64,000 nt of DNA from UBA6107 sp964459385 (GTDB lineage Bacteria; Chloroflexota; Anaerolineae; Anaerolineales; Anaerolineaceae). Shown in pieces: positions 50,379-58,940 of the stretch. How positions within the stretch are numbered: the stretch's first letter is position 1; each line of letters opens with the position of its first letter. The stretch covers positions 32,331 to 96,330 of the forward strand of contig CAYWLG010000011.1 of the NCBI GenBank assembly GCA_964459385.1. The letters are read 5' to 3'. The translations under genes were made by a program, and so were the position numbers. The notes under the pieces were generated by a model, which was given only the letters and a program-made list of their open reading frames with translations, did not search any database and had not been told where the DNA came from.

Positions 50379-51347
50379 TTAGTATCTGTCACCGATGACG
50401 GTGATCTTGGACATGGCTTCTTTGATTTCGGCCAAATCGGTGGCGGTCAGTGTGATTTGGGTGGAGCCGATGTTCTCATCGAGACGGCTCAGGCTGCGCG
50501 TGCCGGGGATGGGTACAATCCAGGGTTTCTGTGCCAGCAGCCAGGCCAGGGCGATCTGGGCAGGGGTGCCGTTCTTCTCGGCGGCAATACGCTCAAGCAG
50601 GTCAATGACGGCACGATTGGCGCGGATGGCCTCGGGGGTGAAACGCGGGTTATTGGCGCGGATGTCGGATTTATCGAAGGTAGTGTTCTCATCCACTTTG
50701 CCGGTGAGATAACCGCGGCCAAGCGGGCTGTAGGGCACAAAGCCGATGCCCAGTTCTTCGCAGGTGGGCAGAATCTCGGCTTCCACGTTGCGCCACCAGA
50801 TGGAATATTCGCTTTGCAGGGCGGTGACGGGCTGCACGGCGTGGGCGCGGCGGATGAAATCGACGCTGGCCTCGGAAAGACCGAAGTGCCTGACCTTGCC
50901 GGCCTGGATGAGGTCTTTGACGGCGCCGGCTACGTCTTCGGGCGGCACGGCGGGATCCATGCGGTGCTGGTAGAAGAGATCCAGGGCCTCGACGCGCAGG
51001 CGTTTGAGCGAGGCTTCGGCTACCTGTTTGATGTGTTCGGGGCGGCTGTCGAAACCGGCCATCGCATCGCGGCCGGGCTTGCTTGTGTCAAGCTTCCAGC
51101 CGAATTTGGTAGCGATGAAGACCTTGCCTTTGAAGGGTTCGAGGGCTTCGCCGACCAATTCTTCGTTGGTGAAGGGGCCATACACCTCGGCCGTGTCGAA
51201 GAAGGTGATGCCACGATCCACCGACTGATGCAGGAAGGTGATCATCTCCTGCTTGTCGGTGGGGGTATCGCCAAAGCTCATGCGCATGCAGCCCAGACCG
51301 AGGGCGGATACTTCTGCACCAGATTTACCCAAAAAACGCTTTTCCAT
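50379..51347 (-). CDS. Aldo-keto reductase
   Basis: The 322-residue protein is an NADPH-dependent aldo/keto reductase: FLGKSGAEVSALGLGCMRM, GITFFDTAEVYGPFTNEELVGEAL (catalytic Asp and Tyr), then DLFYQHRMDP (His) and the C-terminal IPGTRSLSRLDENIGS cofactor motif. The start at 51347 is chosen for GGAGAATAAAA ahead; an upstream in-frame ATG lacks a good site. Probably MerR-regulated. Confidence 0.9.
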   Translation of the reverse strand: MEKRFLGKSGAEVSALGLGCMRMSFGDTPTDKQEMITFLHQSVDRGITFFDTAEVYGPFTNEELVGEALEPFKGKVFIATKFGWKLDTSKPGRDAMAGFDSRPEHIKQVAEASLKRLRVEALDLFYQHRMDPAVPPEDVAGAVKDLIQAGKVRHFGLSEASVDFIRRAHAVQPVTALQSEYSIWWRNVEAEILPTCEELGIGFVPYSPLGRGYLTGKVDENTTFDKSDIRANNPRFTPEAIRANRAVIDLLERIAAEKNGTPAQIALAWLLAQKPWIVPIPGTRSLSRLDENIGSTQITLTATDLAEIKEAMSKITVIGDRY

Positions 51348-51392
51348 TTTTATTCTCCTTTTTTTGCTCACTAAATTCTAAAAGACACCCGC

Positions 51393-51791
51393 CTAAACAA
51401 CTTCGGTGACGGTTTCTTCGGCAATGCCGCGTTCCAGGTTCAGCAGCTTGCTCTCGTAGACGTTGATCTTGTGGTCAAGCAGGTCGAGGGTTTGCTGCAT
51501 TTCGGCCATGCGTGCCCGGAGCAGCTCGCGCTGTTCGACCAGAATGGCTTTGCGGGCGACAACAGTGGAATCGCCTTCCTGTACCAGGGCCATGTACTCG
51601 GTGAGCACCTCAACGGGCAGGCCGGCACTGCGCATACATTTGATGAACTCCACGCGCCGGATGTCGATCTCGCTGAACTCACGTATGCCGCTTTCGCTGC
51701 GGGTCACCGTGGGCAACAGACCCACGCGCTCGTAATAGCGCAGGGTATCGGCGCTGAGGCCATATTTCTCGCTGACTTCGGCAATCTTCAT
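51393..51791 (-). CDS. MerR-family regulator, AdhR-like
   Basis: The 132-residue protein begins with the MerR winged helix (MKIAEVSEKYGLSADTLRYYERVGLLPTVTRSESGIREFSEID) and continues with a coiled helix typical of the AdhR/BltR group that controls aldehyde-stress reductases. No metal-binding cysteines are in place. It is transcribed before the aldo-keto reductase gene, and its own promoter has the hallmark 19-base spacer with a dyad. Confidence 0.9.
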   Translation of the reverse strand: MKIAEVSEKYGLSADTLRYYERVGLLPTVTRSESGIREFSEIDIRRVEFIKCMRSAGLPVEVLTEYMALVQEGDSTVVARKAILVEQRELLRARMAEMQQTLDLLDHKINVYESKLLNLERGIAEETVTEVV

Positions 51792-51814
51792 CGGTCACCT
51801 CATTTCTTGCCTAT

Positions 51815-51845
51815 AGTGTAGCACTTAGAGTTGACTCCAAGTCAA
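51815..51845 (-). promoter_or_regulatory. MerR-type promoter with dyad in a 19-base spacer
   Basis: Read on the minus strand, TTGACT (51845-51840) and TACACT (51820-51815) are 19 bases apart, longer than usual, as in MerR-activated promoters. The 18-base dyad CTTGGAGTCAACTCTAAG (complement of 51824-51841) overlaps the -35 and the spacer. Confidence 0.8.
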
Positions 51846-52030
51846 TGGGGTATTTTGGGAATTTTGGGGAAAGGAGATCGGGGATAAGGGATCAGGGATT
51901 GGGGATCTGGAATCAGGGATTAGTGAATGGGGATGGGGGATCTGTAAATGGAGACCAGAGATTGGATCAGAAATTAGGAATTATGGGTAAGGAATTGGGA
52001 ATCAGGGGTCAGGATTTTGGATCGGTGAGG
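51846..52030. repeat. Degenerate GGGAT-type repeat tract
   Basis: Over about 185 bases the plus strand is made of imperfect copies of GGGATC/GGGATT/GGAATCA units, with few cytosines. There is no coding potential of note. The gene-free spacer between the MerR promoter and the GH3 gene consists mostly of this. Confidence 0.7.
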
Positions 52031-52108
52031 GTGGGCAGAGCATGAAAGGAGAGGAAAGGGCAGGGGCGATTCGGTGGAAGCACCCCTGCCTGAGGTTGTA
52101 AGCGGGGA

Positions 52109-54283
52109 TTACTTGAGGATCACACTGGCTTTGAGCAAGTCGGCCTTGCGGGAGGAGGGGCCGACGAGGACTTCAAATTCGCCGGGTTCGATCACGTTGT
52201 TGGCGTTGGCGTCCACGATCTGGAAGGCCTGTGCGGGCAGTTCCACTTCTACGGTCTTGGTCTCGCCCGGCGCCAGTTCCACGCGGGCAAAGCCTTTGAG
52301 GGCCTTGTTGACCCAGGTTGCCGAGGTGACCACGTCGCTGAGATAGACCTGCACGATCTCGCAGCCGGCGTGCTCGCCTGTGTTGGTCACATTCACGAAA
52401 ACCTTGAGCGGCTGGCCCAGCGGCAGTGCAGATGCAGAGAGGCGCAGCTTGGTGTAAGCGTACTGCGTATAGCTGAGACCGTGGCCGAATGAAAAGAGCG
52501 GCTCCTGGGTGAGGTCGGCGTAGCGATCGCCGTGCTGGCCGCGTACCTGGCTGTAGAAGACAGGCTGCTGGCCCACATGCACCGGGAAGGAGATGGTGAG
52601 CTTGCCGGAGGGGTTGAGCAGCCCGAAGAGAGCTTCGGCCAGGGCGCGCCCGCCTTCCATGCCGGGGTTGAAGAGCTCGATGATGGCAGCGGCGTTCTTC
52701 ACCGCGGCGGGCAGCACCAGCGGTTTGCTGTTGACCAACACCACGATCATGGGCTTGCCGGTCCTGGCGAGTGCATCGAGCAAGGCGAGCTGGCCGCCCT
52801 GCAGTTCGAGGGTGGCAGTGCTGTTGGTCTCGCCCACAAAGTTGAGATGGTCGCCCACCACGGCCACCACCACATCGGCAGCCTCGGCGGCCTGGACGGC
52901 GGCGGGCAGGTCAGAAAGGTCGTCTTCTACAATGGAGCAGCCGCGTTCGTAGTGGACGCTGACGTTTTTAGGCGCGATGTTGCGGATGCCATCCAGTACG
53001 GTGGTGGTCTTCTCGCGTGGCTGTTTGCCGGCCTGTGGCGGATGCTGCGAAGAGCCGAGCGACCAGTCGCCAAGCTGCTGCATATCGTCATCGGCGTTGG
53101 GGCCAATGACAGCGATGGAGGTCAATTTGGCGGCGTCGAGAGGCAGCAGGCCGTTGTTTTGCAGGAGCAGCAGGCTTTGGCGGGCCATTTCGAGGTTGAC
53201 GGTGCGGTGATCGGCGCGCTGGGTCTCGAAAGCGGCTTTTTCGAGATTGGCCGCGCGGGGGTCTTCAAAGAGGCCCATGCGAAACTTGAGGGCCAAGAAG
53301 CGGGCACAAGGGGCGTCGATCTCGGCTTCTGCCAGCATGCCGCTGCGCACAGCTTCGAGGGCGCCTTCAAAAAATTCAGGGGTGGTCATCATGATGTCAT
53401 TGCCGGCGCGCACGGCTACGGTGGCGGCCTCGGCATAGTTGGCGCAGACGCGCTGCGATTTCACCAGGGCACCCACGTTGTCCCAATCGGTGACCACCAC
53501 GCCCTTGAAGCCCCACTCGTCCTTGAGCACTTCGCTGAGCAGCCAGTGGTTGCAGGTGGAGGGCAGGCCGTCAATGGATTGGTAGCCGGTCATAAAGGTC
53601 ATGGCGCCCGCCTGCACGGCCCGCTGGAAGGGCGGCAGGAAATAGCTGCGCAGTTTGCGGCGGGAGAGGTCGGCTTCTGAGGAATCGCGCCCGCCCTGGG
53701 TTTCAGAGTAGCCGGCGTAATGTTTGGCGGTGGCCAGAATGGCGCTGCGATCCTGCACGCCCTCGCCCTGATACCCGCGGATGAGGGCGGCCGCGAACTC
53801 GCCGATCAGGTAAGGGTCCTCGCCAAAGGTCTCGTCCACACGGCCCCAACGCAGATCGCGGGGCAGGCAGAGCACGGGCGAAAAGGTCCAGTGGATGCCG
53901 GTGGGCACCACCTCTTCGGCGGTGACGCGTCCCACGCGCTGCAAAAGCTCGGTGTTCCAACTGCACGACATGGCCAGTTGGGTGGGGAAGATGGTGGCGC
54001 CTTTCCAGAAAGAATGGCCGTGGATGGCGTCCTCACCGATGAGCAGGGGAATGCCGAGGCGATTTTCGGCGGCCATGCGCATGGCCCGGCGGCCTTTTTC
54101 TCCCCAGATGTGCAGGATGGAACCGGGGAAGCGCGTCTTGATGAAGGAAAGGTCGTCGGGGCGGGCATCCCACATGATGAGCTGGCCGACCTTCTCTTCG
54201 AGCGTCATACGGCCGAGCAGGTCGGCGACGCGGGTTTCAACGCTCAAGCTGGGGTCAAGGTAAGCAGGTTTGGGTTCAGACAT
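52109..54283 (-). CDS. Family 3 beta-glucosidase
   Basis: The 724-residue GH3 enzyme hydrolyses beta-glucosides. The N-terminal TIM barrel holds GIHWTFSPVLCLPRDLRWGRVDETFGEDPYL and VVTDWDNVGALVKS, whose aspartate is the expected nucleophile. The second domain and a C-terminal fibronectin-III-like domain (LFSFGHGLSYTQYAY, then the VNVTNTGEHAGCEIVQVYLSD segment) complete the usual length. There is no signal peptide, so cytoplasmic cleavage of imported oligosaccharide is likely. GGAGT precedes the ATG. Confidence 0.93.
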   Translation of the reverse strand: MSEPKPAYLDPSLSVETRVADLLGRMTLEEKVGQLIMWDARPDDLSFIKTRFPGSILHIWGEKGRRAMRMAAENRLGIPLLIGEDAIHGHSFWKGATIFPTQLAMSCSWNTELLQRVGRVTAEEVVPTGIHWTFSPVLCLPRDLRWGRVDETFGEDPYLIGEFAAALIRGYQGEGVQDRSAILATAKHYAGYSETQGGRDSSEADLSRRKLRSYFLPPFQRAVQAGAMTFMTGYQSIDGLPSTCNHWLLSEVLKDEWGFKGVVVTDWDNVGALVKSQRVCANYAEAATVAVRAGNDIMMTTPEFFEGALEAVRSGMLAEAEIDAPCARFLALKFRMGLFEDPRAANLEKAAFETQRADHRTVNLEMARQSLLLLQNNGLLPLDAAKLTSIAVIGPNADDDMQQLGDWSLGSSQHPPQAGKQPREKTTTVLDGIRNIAPKNVSVHYERGCSIVEDDLSDLPAAVQAAEAADVVVAVVGDHLNFVGETNSTATLELQGGQLALLDALARTGKPMIVVLVNSKPLVLPAAVKNAAAIIELFNPGMEGGRALAEALFGLLNPSGKLTISFPVHVGQQPVFYSQVRGQHGDRYADLTQEPLFSFGHGLSYTQYAYTKLRLSASALPLGQPLKVFVNVTNTGEHAGCEIVQVYLSDVVTSATWVNKALKGFARVELAPGETKTVEVELPAQAFQIVDANANNVIEPGEFEVLVGPSSRKADLLKASVILK

Positions 54284-54323
54284 AAAAACTCCTAAAAAAG
54301 AATGATCTCTTGGTGCAAGCGGT

Positions 54324-55301
54324 TCAGTGTTCGCGCAGCCAGGAGACGGCCTTTTGCAGCAGGTCCAAAGAAAGATCGGCCACCTGGTTGGTATCGTAAT
54401 GGCGGTAATAGGTCTCGGTCAGGGTTACCAGCCCCAGATGCAGGGTGTAGAGGTGATTGCGCACCTCTTCGGCGGGTGTGAAATCCGTTTTGCCATAGGC
54501 GCGCAGGCTTTCTGTGCCATCCGTCCAATTGAGAACGCGAAATTGGGCTTCCATGAGCGGATCGGCCCAGAGGGCACGCTCAAAATCGAGGATGCCGGTC
54601 ACATGCCCTTCGGCCACGAAGAAGTTGGAATCCCAGGCATCCCAGTGAACCAGCGCGGGCAGGGTGACCTCATCTAACGCAGCGGCGTGTTGGAGGAGCA
54701 GGGCACGCATCTCGGCGGTGGGGAAGGGGTAGACAACGTCCTTCTTGCGCCCGTCCTCGAACAGCGCAGCGCAGATCTTCACAAAGGCTTCCCGCCAGGT
54801 GGCGGCACGCAGGGCAGGGTTGCCTTCATAGCCAAAATAGCTGCCCGTGAAGGTGTTGATAGCGCGTATGATGTGGCCGATCTCGCGGTCAATCTGGGCC
54901 TTTTCTGCGGCGGGCAGGTCGTTTTTGACGTGCTCATAATTGCTGCCGCTGAGCTTTTGCATGAAGAAGTAATCGGTATCGCAGAGATCGTGGCTTGTGT
55001 CGAAGGCAAAGATTTGGGGTACGGGGATGCCCGGATGCGCGGCTGCCCGACGCATAGCGGCGACCTCGGTGCGCATGATGTCGCGCTCATAGGTCATCAC
55101 CTCGGCATGCTGCGGCGGGGCGATCTTGAGAATGACCGCGCGGCCGTCGGAGAGGCGCAGATCATAGGCCACGTTGTACCAGCCCTCTTTAAGCTCGGTG
55201 ATGGCCTCGCTGCCGGCAGAAAGGGCGTGGCCGGGGAATGCACGTTCGACCATCTGCTGCAGTTCAGGGCGCGATTTTCGGTTCTTGGTCTTACTCTCCA
55301 A
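54324..55301 (-). CDS. Aminoglycoside phosphotransferase-family kinase
   Basis: The 325-residue protein has the APH/choline kinase fold with VHWDAWDSNFFV (catalytic HxDxxxxN) and GILDFERA (the DFG-equivalent). It could phosphorylate a small sugar or amine; an antibiotic target cannot be assumed. The likely start is TTG (55301) because GGAG sits seven bases ahead; an ATG 48 bases into the frame is the alternative. Confidence 0.78.
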   Translation of the reverse strand: MESKTKNRKSRPELQQMVERAFPGHALSAGSEAITELKEGWYNVAYDLRLSDGRAVILKIAPPQHAEVMTYERDIMRTEVAAMRRAAAHPGIPVPQIFAFDTSHDLCDTDYFFMQKLSGSNYEHVKNDLPAAEKAQIDREIGHIIRAINTFTGSYFGYEGNPALRAATWREAFVKICAALFEDGRKKDVVYPFPTAEMRALLLQHAAALDEVTLPALVHWDAWDSNFFVAEGHVTGILDFERALWADPLMEAQFRVLNWTDGTESLRAYGKTDFTPAEEVRNHLYTLHLGLVTLTETYYRHYDTNQVADLSLDLLQKAVSWLREH

Positions 55302-55472
55302 GTCGGGGCTCCAAAACGTGAGGATGCACTTATTTTACACTATGAATTAACTATTGAAGAGAGGTGACCCCCGCTTGATTCGTTTTTAAAAAATATCGAA
55401 AACGAAGAAAACGAATAAAAGAAAATATGTTCTATAAATTATTATAGCAGGACTGTCAAGCAGGCAGGGATA

Positions 55473-55506
55473 AAAAACGCCGGCACATCAGCGATGCACC
55501 GGCGGA
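55473..55506 (-). terminator. Terminator after msrA
   Basis: CGCCGG (55478-55483) and CCGGCG (55499-55504) pair, with a further CATC/GATG inner stem, and on the minus strand a T-run follows. Confidence 0.85.
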
Positions 55507-55510
55507 AGGC

Positions 55511-56059
55511 TTAGCTTTTGAGGAAGTGCTGGTATTTTTGGCGGAACTTGGCCACTTTGGGCTGGATGACGATCTGGCAGTAGCCGGCCTCAGGGTGGTG
55601 GGCGAAGTATTCCTGGTGGTAGTCTTCGGCGGGGTAGAAGGCTTCGAGGGGCAGCACCTGGGTGACGATAGGGCCAGACCACAGCCCGGCGGCATCGAGT
55701 TCGGCAATGACGGCCTCGGCTTCGCTCTGTTGGGCCGGGGAGGTGGTGAAGATGGCCGAGCGATACTGGGTGCCCACATCCGCCCCCTGACGGTTGAGGG
55801 TGGTGGGATCATGCACGGTGAAGAAGATGTGCAGCAGATCGCTGTAAGAGATGACGGCAGGATCAAAGGTGATCTGCACGACTTCGGCGTGGCCGGTGAG
55901 CCCGGTGCAGACCTGTTCGTAGCTGGGGTGGGGGCGCTTGCCGCCCGAGTAGCCCGAAACCACGTCAGTGACGCCGCTGACCTGGTCAAAGACGGCTTCG
56001 AGGCACCAGAAGCAGCCGCCCGCCAGCACGGCCTGTTGGAGTTGGGGTTGAGTGTTCAT
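55511..56059 (-). CDS. msrA: Peptide methionine sulfoxide reductase MsrA
   Basis: The 182-residue enzyme reduces methionine-S-sulfoxide in proteins. GGCFWCLEAVF holds the nucleophile C16, and the GYSGG and QYRSAIF regions match the family. The length is normal, with no MsrB fusion. It is a single gene with its own terminator. Confidence 0.96.
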   Translation of the reverse strand: MNTQPQLQQAVLAGGCFWCLEAVFDQVSGVTDVVSGYSGGKRPHPSYEQVCTGLTGHAEVVQITFDPAVISYSDLLHIFFTVHDPTTLNRQGADVGTQYRSAIFTTSPAQQSEAEAVIAELDAAGLWSGPIVTQVLPLEAFYPAEDYHQEYFAHHPEAGYCQIVIQPKVAKFRQKYQHFLKS

Positions 56060-56178
56060 GCTTCGATTATAGTGAAATTGGATAAGAATTATGTTAATAT
56101 AAAAGAAGAAGATCGAGGGCTTCCGGCGTGAATTGTGGGGAGCTTCGAGAAAAACGTGAGTTCAATAAGGAGAGCCTT

Positions 56179-56748
56179 ATGCGCAAGGTCATTTATGCCA
56201 TGTCCGTCTCATTGGACGGTTTCATTGAAACAGGGGAGGGGGATTTGGACTGGGGAATGCCGGATGAAGAACTGCACCGGCACTTTAATGAACAGGATCG
56301 CATGACCGACGTGGCCCTGTACGGACGGCGCCTGTACGAGACGATGGCCGTTTTTTGGCCCAACGTGGACGATCAATCCGATTACCCCGATTACGTGCTC
56401 GAGTATGCGCGCATCTGGAAGAACCTGCCCAAGGTGGTCTTCTCGACCATGCTCAAAGAGGTGGGTTGGAATTCACGCCTGGCGAAAGGGGACATTGCCG
56501 CTGAGGTGAAGCACCTGAAAGAGCAGCCCGGCGAACGGATCAGTGTAGGCGGGGCCAATCTGGCGGCAAGCTTGACGCAACTGGGGCTGATCGATGAATA
56601 CTGGCTGTATGTGACCCCGGTGGTGCTTGGCAGCGGCAAGCCATTCTTTGGCCCCCAGAGCGGACGCATTGATCTGAGGTTGCTGGAGACCCATACCTTC
56701 GGGTGCGGGGTGGTGCAGTTGAAGTATGAACGGGTGAAGGAGGAATGA
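56179..56748 (+). CDS. Dihydrofolate reductase-family (RibD C-terminal-like) protein
   Basis: The 189-residue protein has the DHFR/RibD-C fold (MRKVIYAMSVSLDGFIETGEGDLDWGMPDEEL, then LYGRRLYETM, and ISVGGANLAASLTQLGLIDEYWL). It could reduce a pterin or another carbonyl with NADPH; the substrate is unknown. The ATG at 56179 is selected for AAGGAGA ahead. A 5' extension to 56128 looks non-coding. Confidence 0.85.
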   Translation: MRKVIYAMSVSLDGFIETGEGDLDWGMPDEELHRHFNEQDRMTDVALYGRRLYETMAVFWPNVDDQSDYPDYVLEYARIWKNLPKVVFSTMLKEVGWNSRLAKGDIAAEVKHLKEQPGERISVGGANLAASLTQLGLIDEYWLYVTPVVLGSGKPFFGPQSGRIDLRLLETHTFGCGVVQLKYERVKEE

Positions 56749-56818
56749 TCCGGGTGGGGAGTTTGAAGGGCAGAGACGGCCTGAAGGATATGTGAAAGGC
56801 ACAGGTCTGGGTTTGACG

Positions 56819-56845
56819 AAAAAGGGTGCGTCAACGACGCACCCT
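56819..56845 (-). terminator. Hairpin terminator after the MBL hydrolase
   Basis: AGGGTGCGT (56823-56831) and ACGCACCCT (56837-56845) form a nine-pair stem. On the minus strand TTTTTC follows. Confidence 0.8.
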
Positions 56846-56872
56846 ACTGATCCACAATTTACTTGAGGCGGT

Positions 56873-57724
56873 CTATACATCAATTACCAAAGTGTCATAA
56901 GCAAAATCAATATTTAATCCCTCTGATCGGAGTTTTTCCTCCAGCAGGCGAAGATCATCATAACCCAGCCTATCCGGCTCTTCGATATGGGTTAAAACGA
57001 CTCTTTTTGCATGAAGTTGCTTAACCACTTCGAGCGTCTGCTGGAAGGTCGCTTCAGACTTAAGAACGGGATGATTTTCAGGGATGATCCTCGCCTTTGT
57101 AAATGGATCGAACTCAACCACCCCCATTGGCAATATCGCTAAGTCAACGCCTTTTACGTCTTCGGTGGGTTGCCAGCCAAAGAGTTCATCAGGAATTACA
57201 AGAACCCGTTTTCCTTCCCCTGCGAATAAAAAGGCATAAACATAGTCTTCTGCCAAACGGAAGGGCCGTATCTGAGTTGAGTTCAGCGTTACAACGTCTC
57301 CGTCGGTTAATTGAATCAGGCGGATCAATTTGCTGTGCTCAAGGAAGGCCAAGTGTTCCCAGGTGCCCAGTCTTTGACGGAAATCGAGGGCCACTTGTTG
57401 CGGCAGATAAATATCCGTTTGTTTATCCTGCGCCGGAAACTGGCGCCAGTCATGATTCATTTCCCACACGCGCCGCCCCATTACGTGATCGGGATGCCAA
57501 TGGGAATAGAAACAGGCAGCAATTTCAGTCACCTCAGAGCGATTGAGTTGCTGCTTTATTTCCTCCGGCGTGTCAATCAAGACATTGGGGCCGTGTATAA
57601 ACAGGCTGGGGCCGCTGCGGCTGTACGGAATTCCTTCTTTACGCGCTTGAACGCAGACGGGACACATGCAGCCCGGTTTGGGTGTGGTAATAGCTCCACC
57701 CGTACCAAGAAATTCAACTCTCAT
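56873..57724 (-). CDS. Metallo-beta-lactamase fold hydrolase, PhnP-like
   Basis: The 283-residue protein has an N-terminal zinc knot (PGCMCPVCVQA, C19/C21/C24) followed by the HWHPDH metallo-hydrolase motif and LTHIEEPDRLGYDDLRLLE. This combination is that of PhnP-type phosphodiesterases and related RNases Z. A cyclic phosphate or phosphodiester substrate is likely. GAGGTTCC lies before the ATG. Confidence 0.85.
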   Translation of the reverse strand: MRVEFLGTGGAITTPKPGCMCPVCVQARKEGIPYSRSGPSLFIHGPNVLIDTPEEIKQQLNRSEVTEIAACFYSHWHPDHVMGRRVWEMNHDWRQFPAQDKQTDIYLPQQVALDFRQRLGTWEHLAFLEHSKLIRLIQLTDGDVVTLNSTQIRPFRLAEDYVYAFLFAGEGKRVLVIPDELFGWQPTEDVKGVDLAILPMGVVEFDPFTKARIIPENHPVLKSEATFQQTLEVVKQLHAKRVVLTHIEEPDRLGYDDLRLLEEKLRSEGLNIDFAYDTLVIDV

Positions 57725-57786
57725 GGAACCTCCTCATTCTTGCTTCCCCCTTCGGAGAATGGCTCAGTGATGGCGCGGCTCTTGTT

Positions 57787-58671
57787 TTAGAGCTCTTTCG
57801 CGGCCGGGAGGATCTCTTTGGCGAAGGTTTCGAGCGGGGTGATCTTGTAGACATCCGGCATGTGGAAGATGGCGTGGGTGAAACCCAGTGCAGACAGCCC
57901 CTTGAGGCGTTTAAGCACGTCGGCGACGCTGTCTTTTTCTGAAAAATGCACGGAGCCGAGGGAGGTCTTCTCGATGCTGTCGTAATCGCGGCCCAGTTTT
58001 TCGCAGTGGGCTTTGAGGGTGTCGAGCGCGGCTTGTATCTTCTCGGTGCCGGCGCCTTCAAAGAAGTTGCAGGCATCTGCATATTGGGCCACCAGGCGCA
58101 GGGTCTTGTTGGGCCCCATGCCGCCGATCATGATGCGCGGGTGCGGCTGAGAAAGCGGGCGCGGATTGTTGGTGATGGCCGGTGCGGCGTAATGCTTGCC
58201 TGCAAAGGAAGCCTGATCGCCCTGCCAAAGGGCTTTGGCAAGCTGCAAGTTTTCTTCGAGGCGCTCGAAGCGCTCGGCGGTGGGTGGGTAGGGGATGCCC
58301 AGGCCGCGGGCCTCGTCTTCGTACCAGGCGGCGCCGATGCCCAGATAGGCGCGCCCACCGGACAAAATATCGAGGGTGTTGACCATCTTGAGCAGCACGG
58401 AAGGATGGCGGTAGATGATGCCCGTCACCAGCACGCCGAGCGAGGCTTTTTCGGTCAGGCCGGCGAAATAGCCGAGGGTGGCGTAGCTTTCGAGCATGGG
58501 GTCGGTGTAGGCCTCGCCGAACATGCCTTTGATCTGATAGTAGTGGTCCATCACCCAGAGGCTGCTGAAGCCCACCGCATCTGCGGTGCTGACGATCTCT
58601 TTGAGTGTGGGTCGAATGGCAGCCGGGCCGCCGGGATATTTGAAAGATGGGACTTGTAAACCGATTTTCAT
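57787..58671 (-). CDS. LLM-class F420-dependent oxidoreductase
   Basis: The 294-residue protein is a luciferase-like flavin/F420 oxidoreductase: MKIGLQVPSFKYPGGPAAIR, SLWVMDHYYQIKGM, PLLESYATLGYFAG and IMIGGMGPNKTLRL. The LLM family uses F420 or FMN; the F420 type is suggested by length and the HYYQ region but is not certain. It fits an F420-using anaerobe. Confidence 0.85.
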   Translation of the reverse strand: MKIGLQVPSFKYPGGPAAIRPTLKEIVSTADAVGFSSLWVMDHYYQIKGMFGEAYTDPMLESYATLGYFAGLTEKASLGVLVTGIIYRHPSVLLKMVNTLDILSGGRAYLGIGAAWYEDEARGLGIPYPPTAERFERLEENLQLAKALWQGDQASFAGKHYAAPAITNNPRPLSQPHPRIMIGGMGPNKTLRLVAQYADACNFFEGAGTEKIQAALDTLKAHCEKLGRDYDSIEKTSLGSVHFSEKDSVADVLKRLKGLSALGFTHAIFHMPDVYKITPLETFAKEILPAAKEL

Positions 58672-58814
58672 GAGGTGCTCCTTATGGTACTTATTATACA
58701 GAATTTGGAGGGGTGAGAGGGAAAATGGGAAAAAGATACTCGGAAAGTATCAAGTAGAGGTTCGACACAAAAAGGTTCTTTGAGGATTCATCTTTCCCAC
58801 TTGTCATAAAAGTA

Positions 58815-58842
58815 TTGCCAAGTCAACTAATCACACTATAAT
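58815..58842 (+). promoter_or_regulatory. Promoter of the four-gene ATPase/nuclease/methyltransferase operon
   Basis: TTGCCA (58815-58820) and TATAAT (58837-58842) are 16 bases apart, an excellent sigma-70-type promoter. It lies about 95 bases upstream of the first gene, inside AT-rich DNA. Confidence 0.75.
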
Positions 58843-58940
58843 TACGTATAGATTTGAAAAAAGAAATTTTCTTGTACGTTGAACAGCCGTTTACTTTGAA
58901 AATACATCATACTTAGTTGGGGAATATTTCGGAGTAGTTG

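Noticed and set aside
52532..53680. 382-codon frame on the plus strand
   Set aside because: Antisense to the GH3 beta-glucosidase; no domain.
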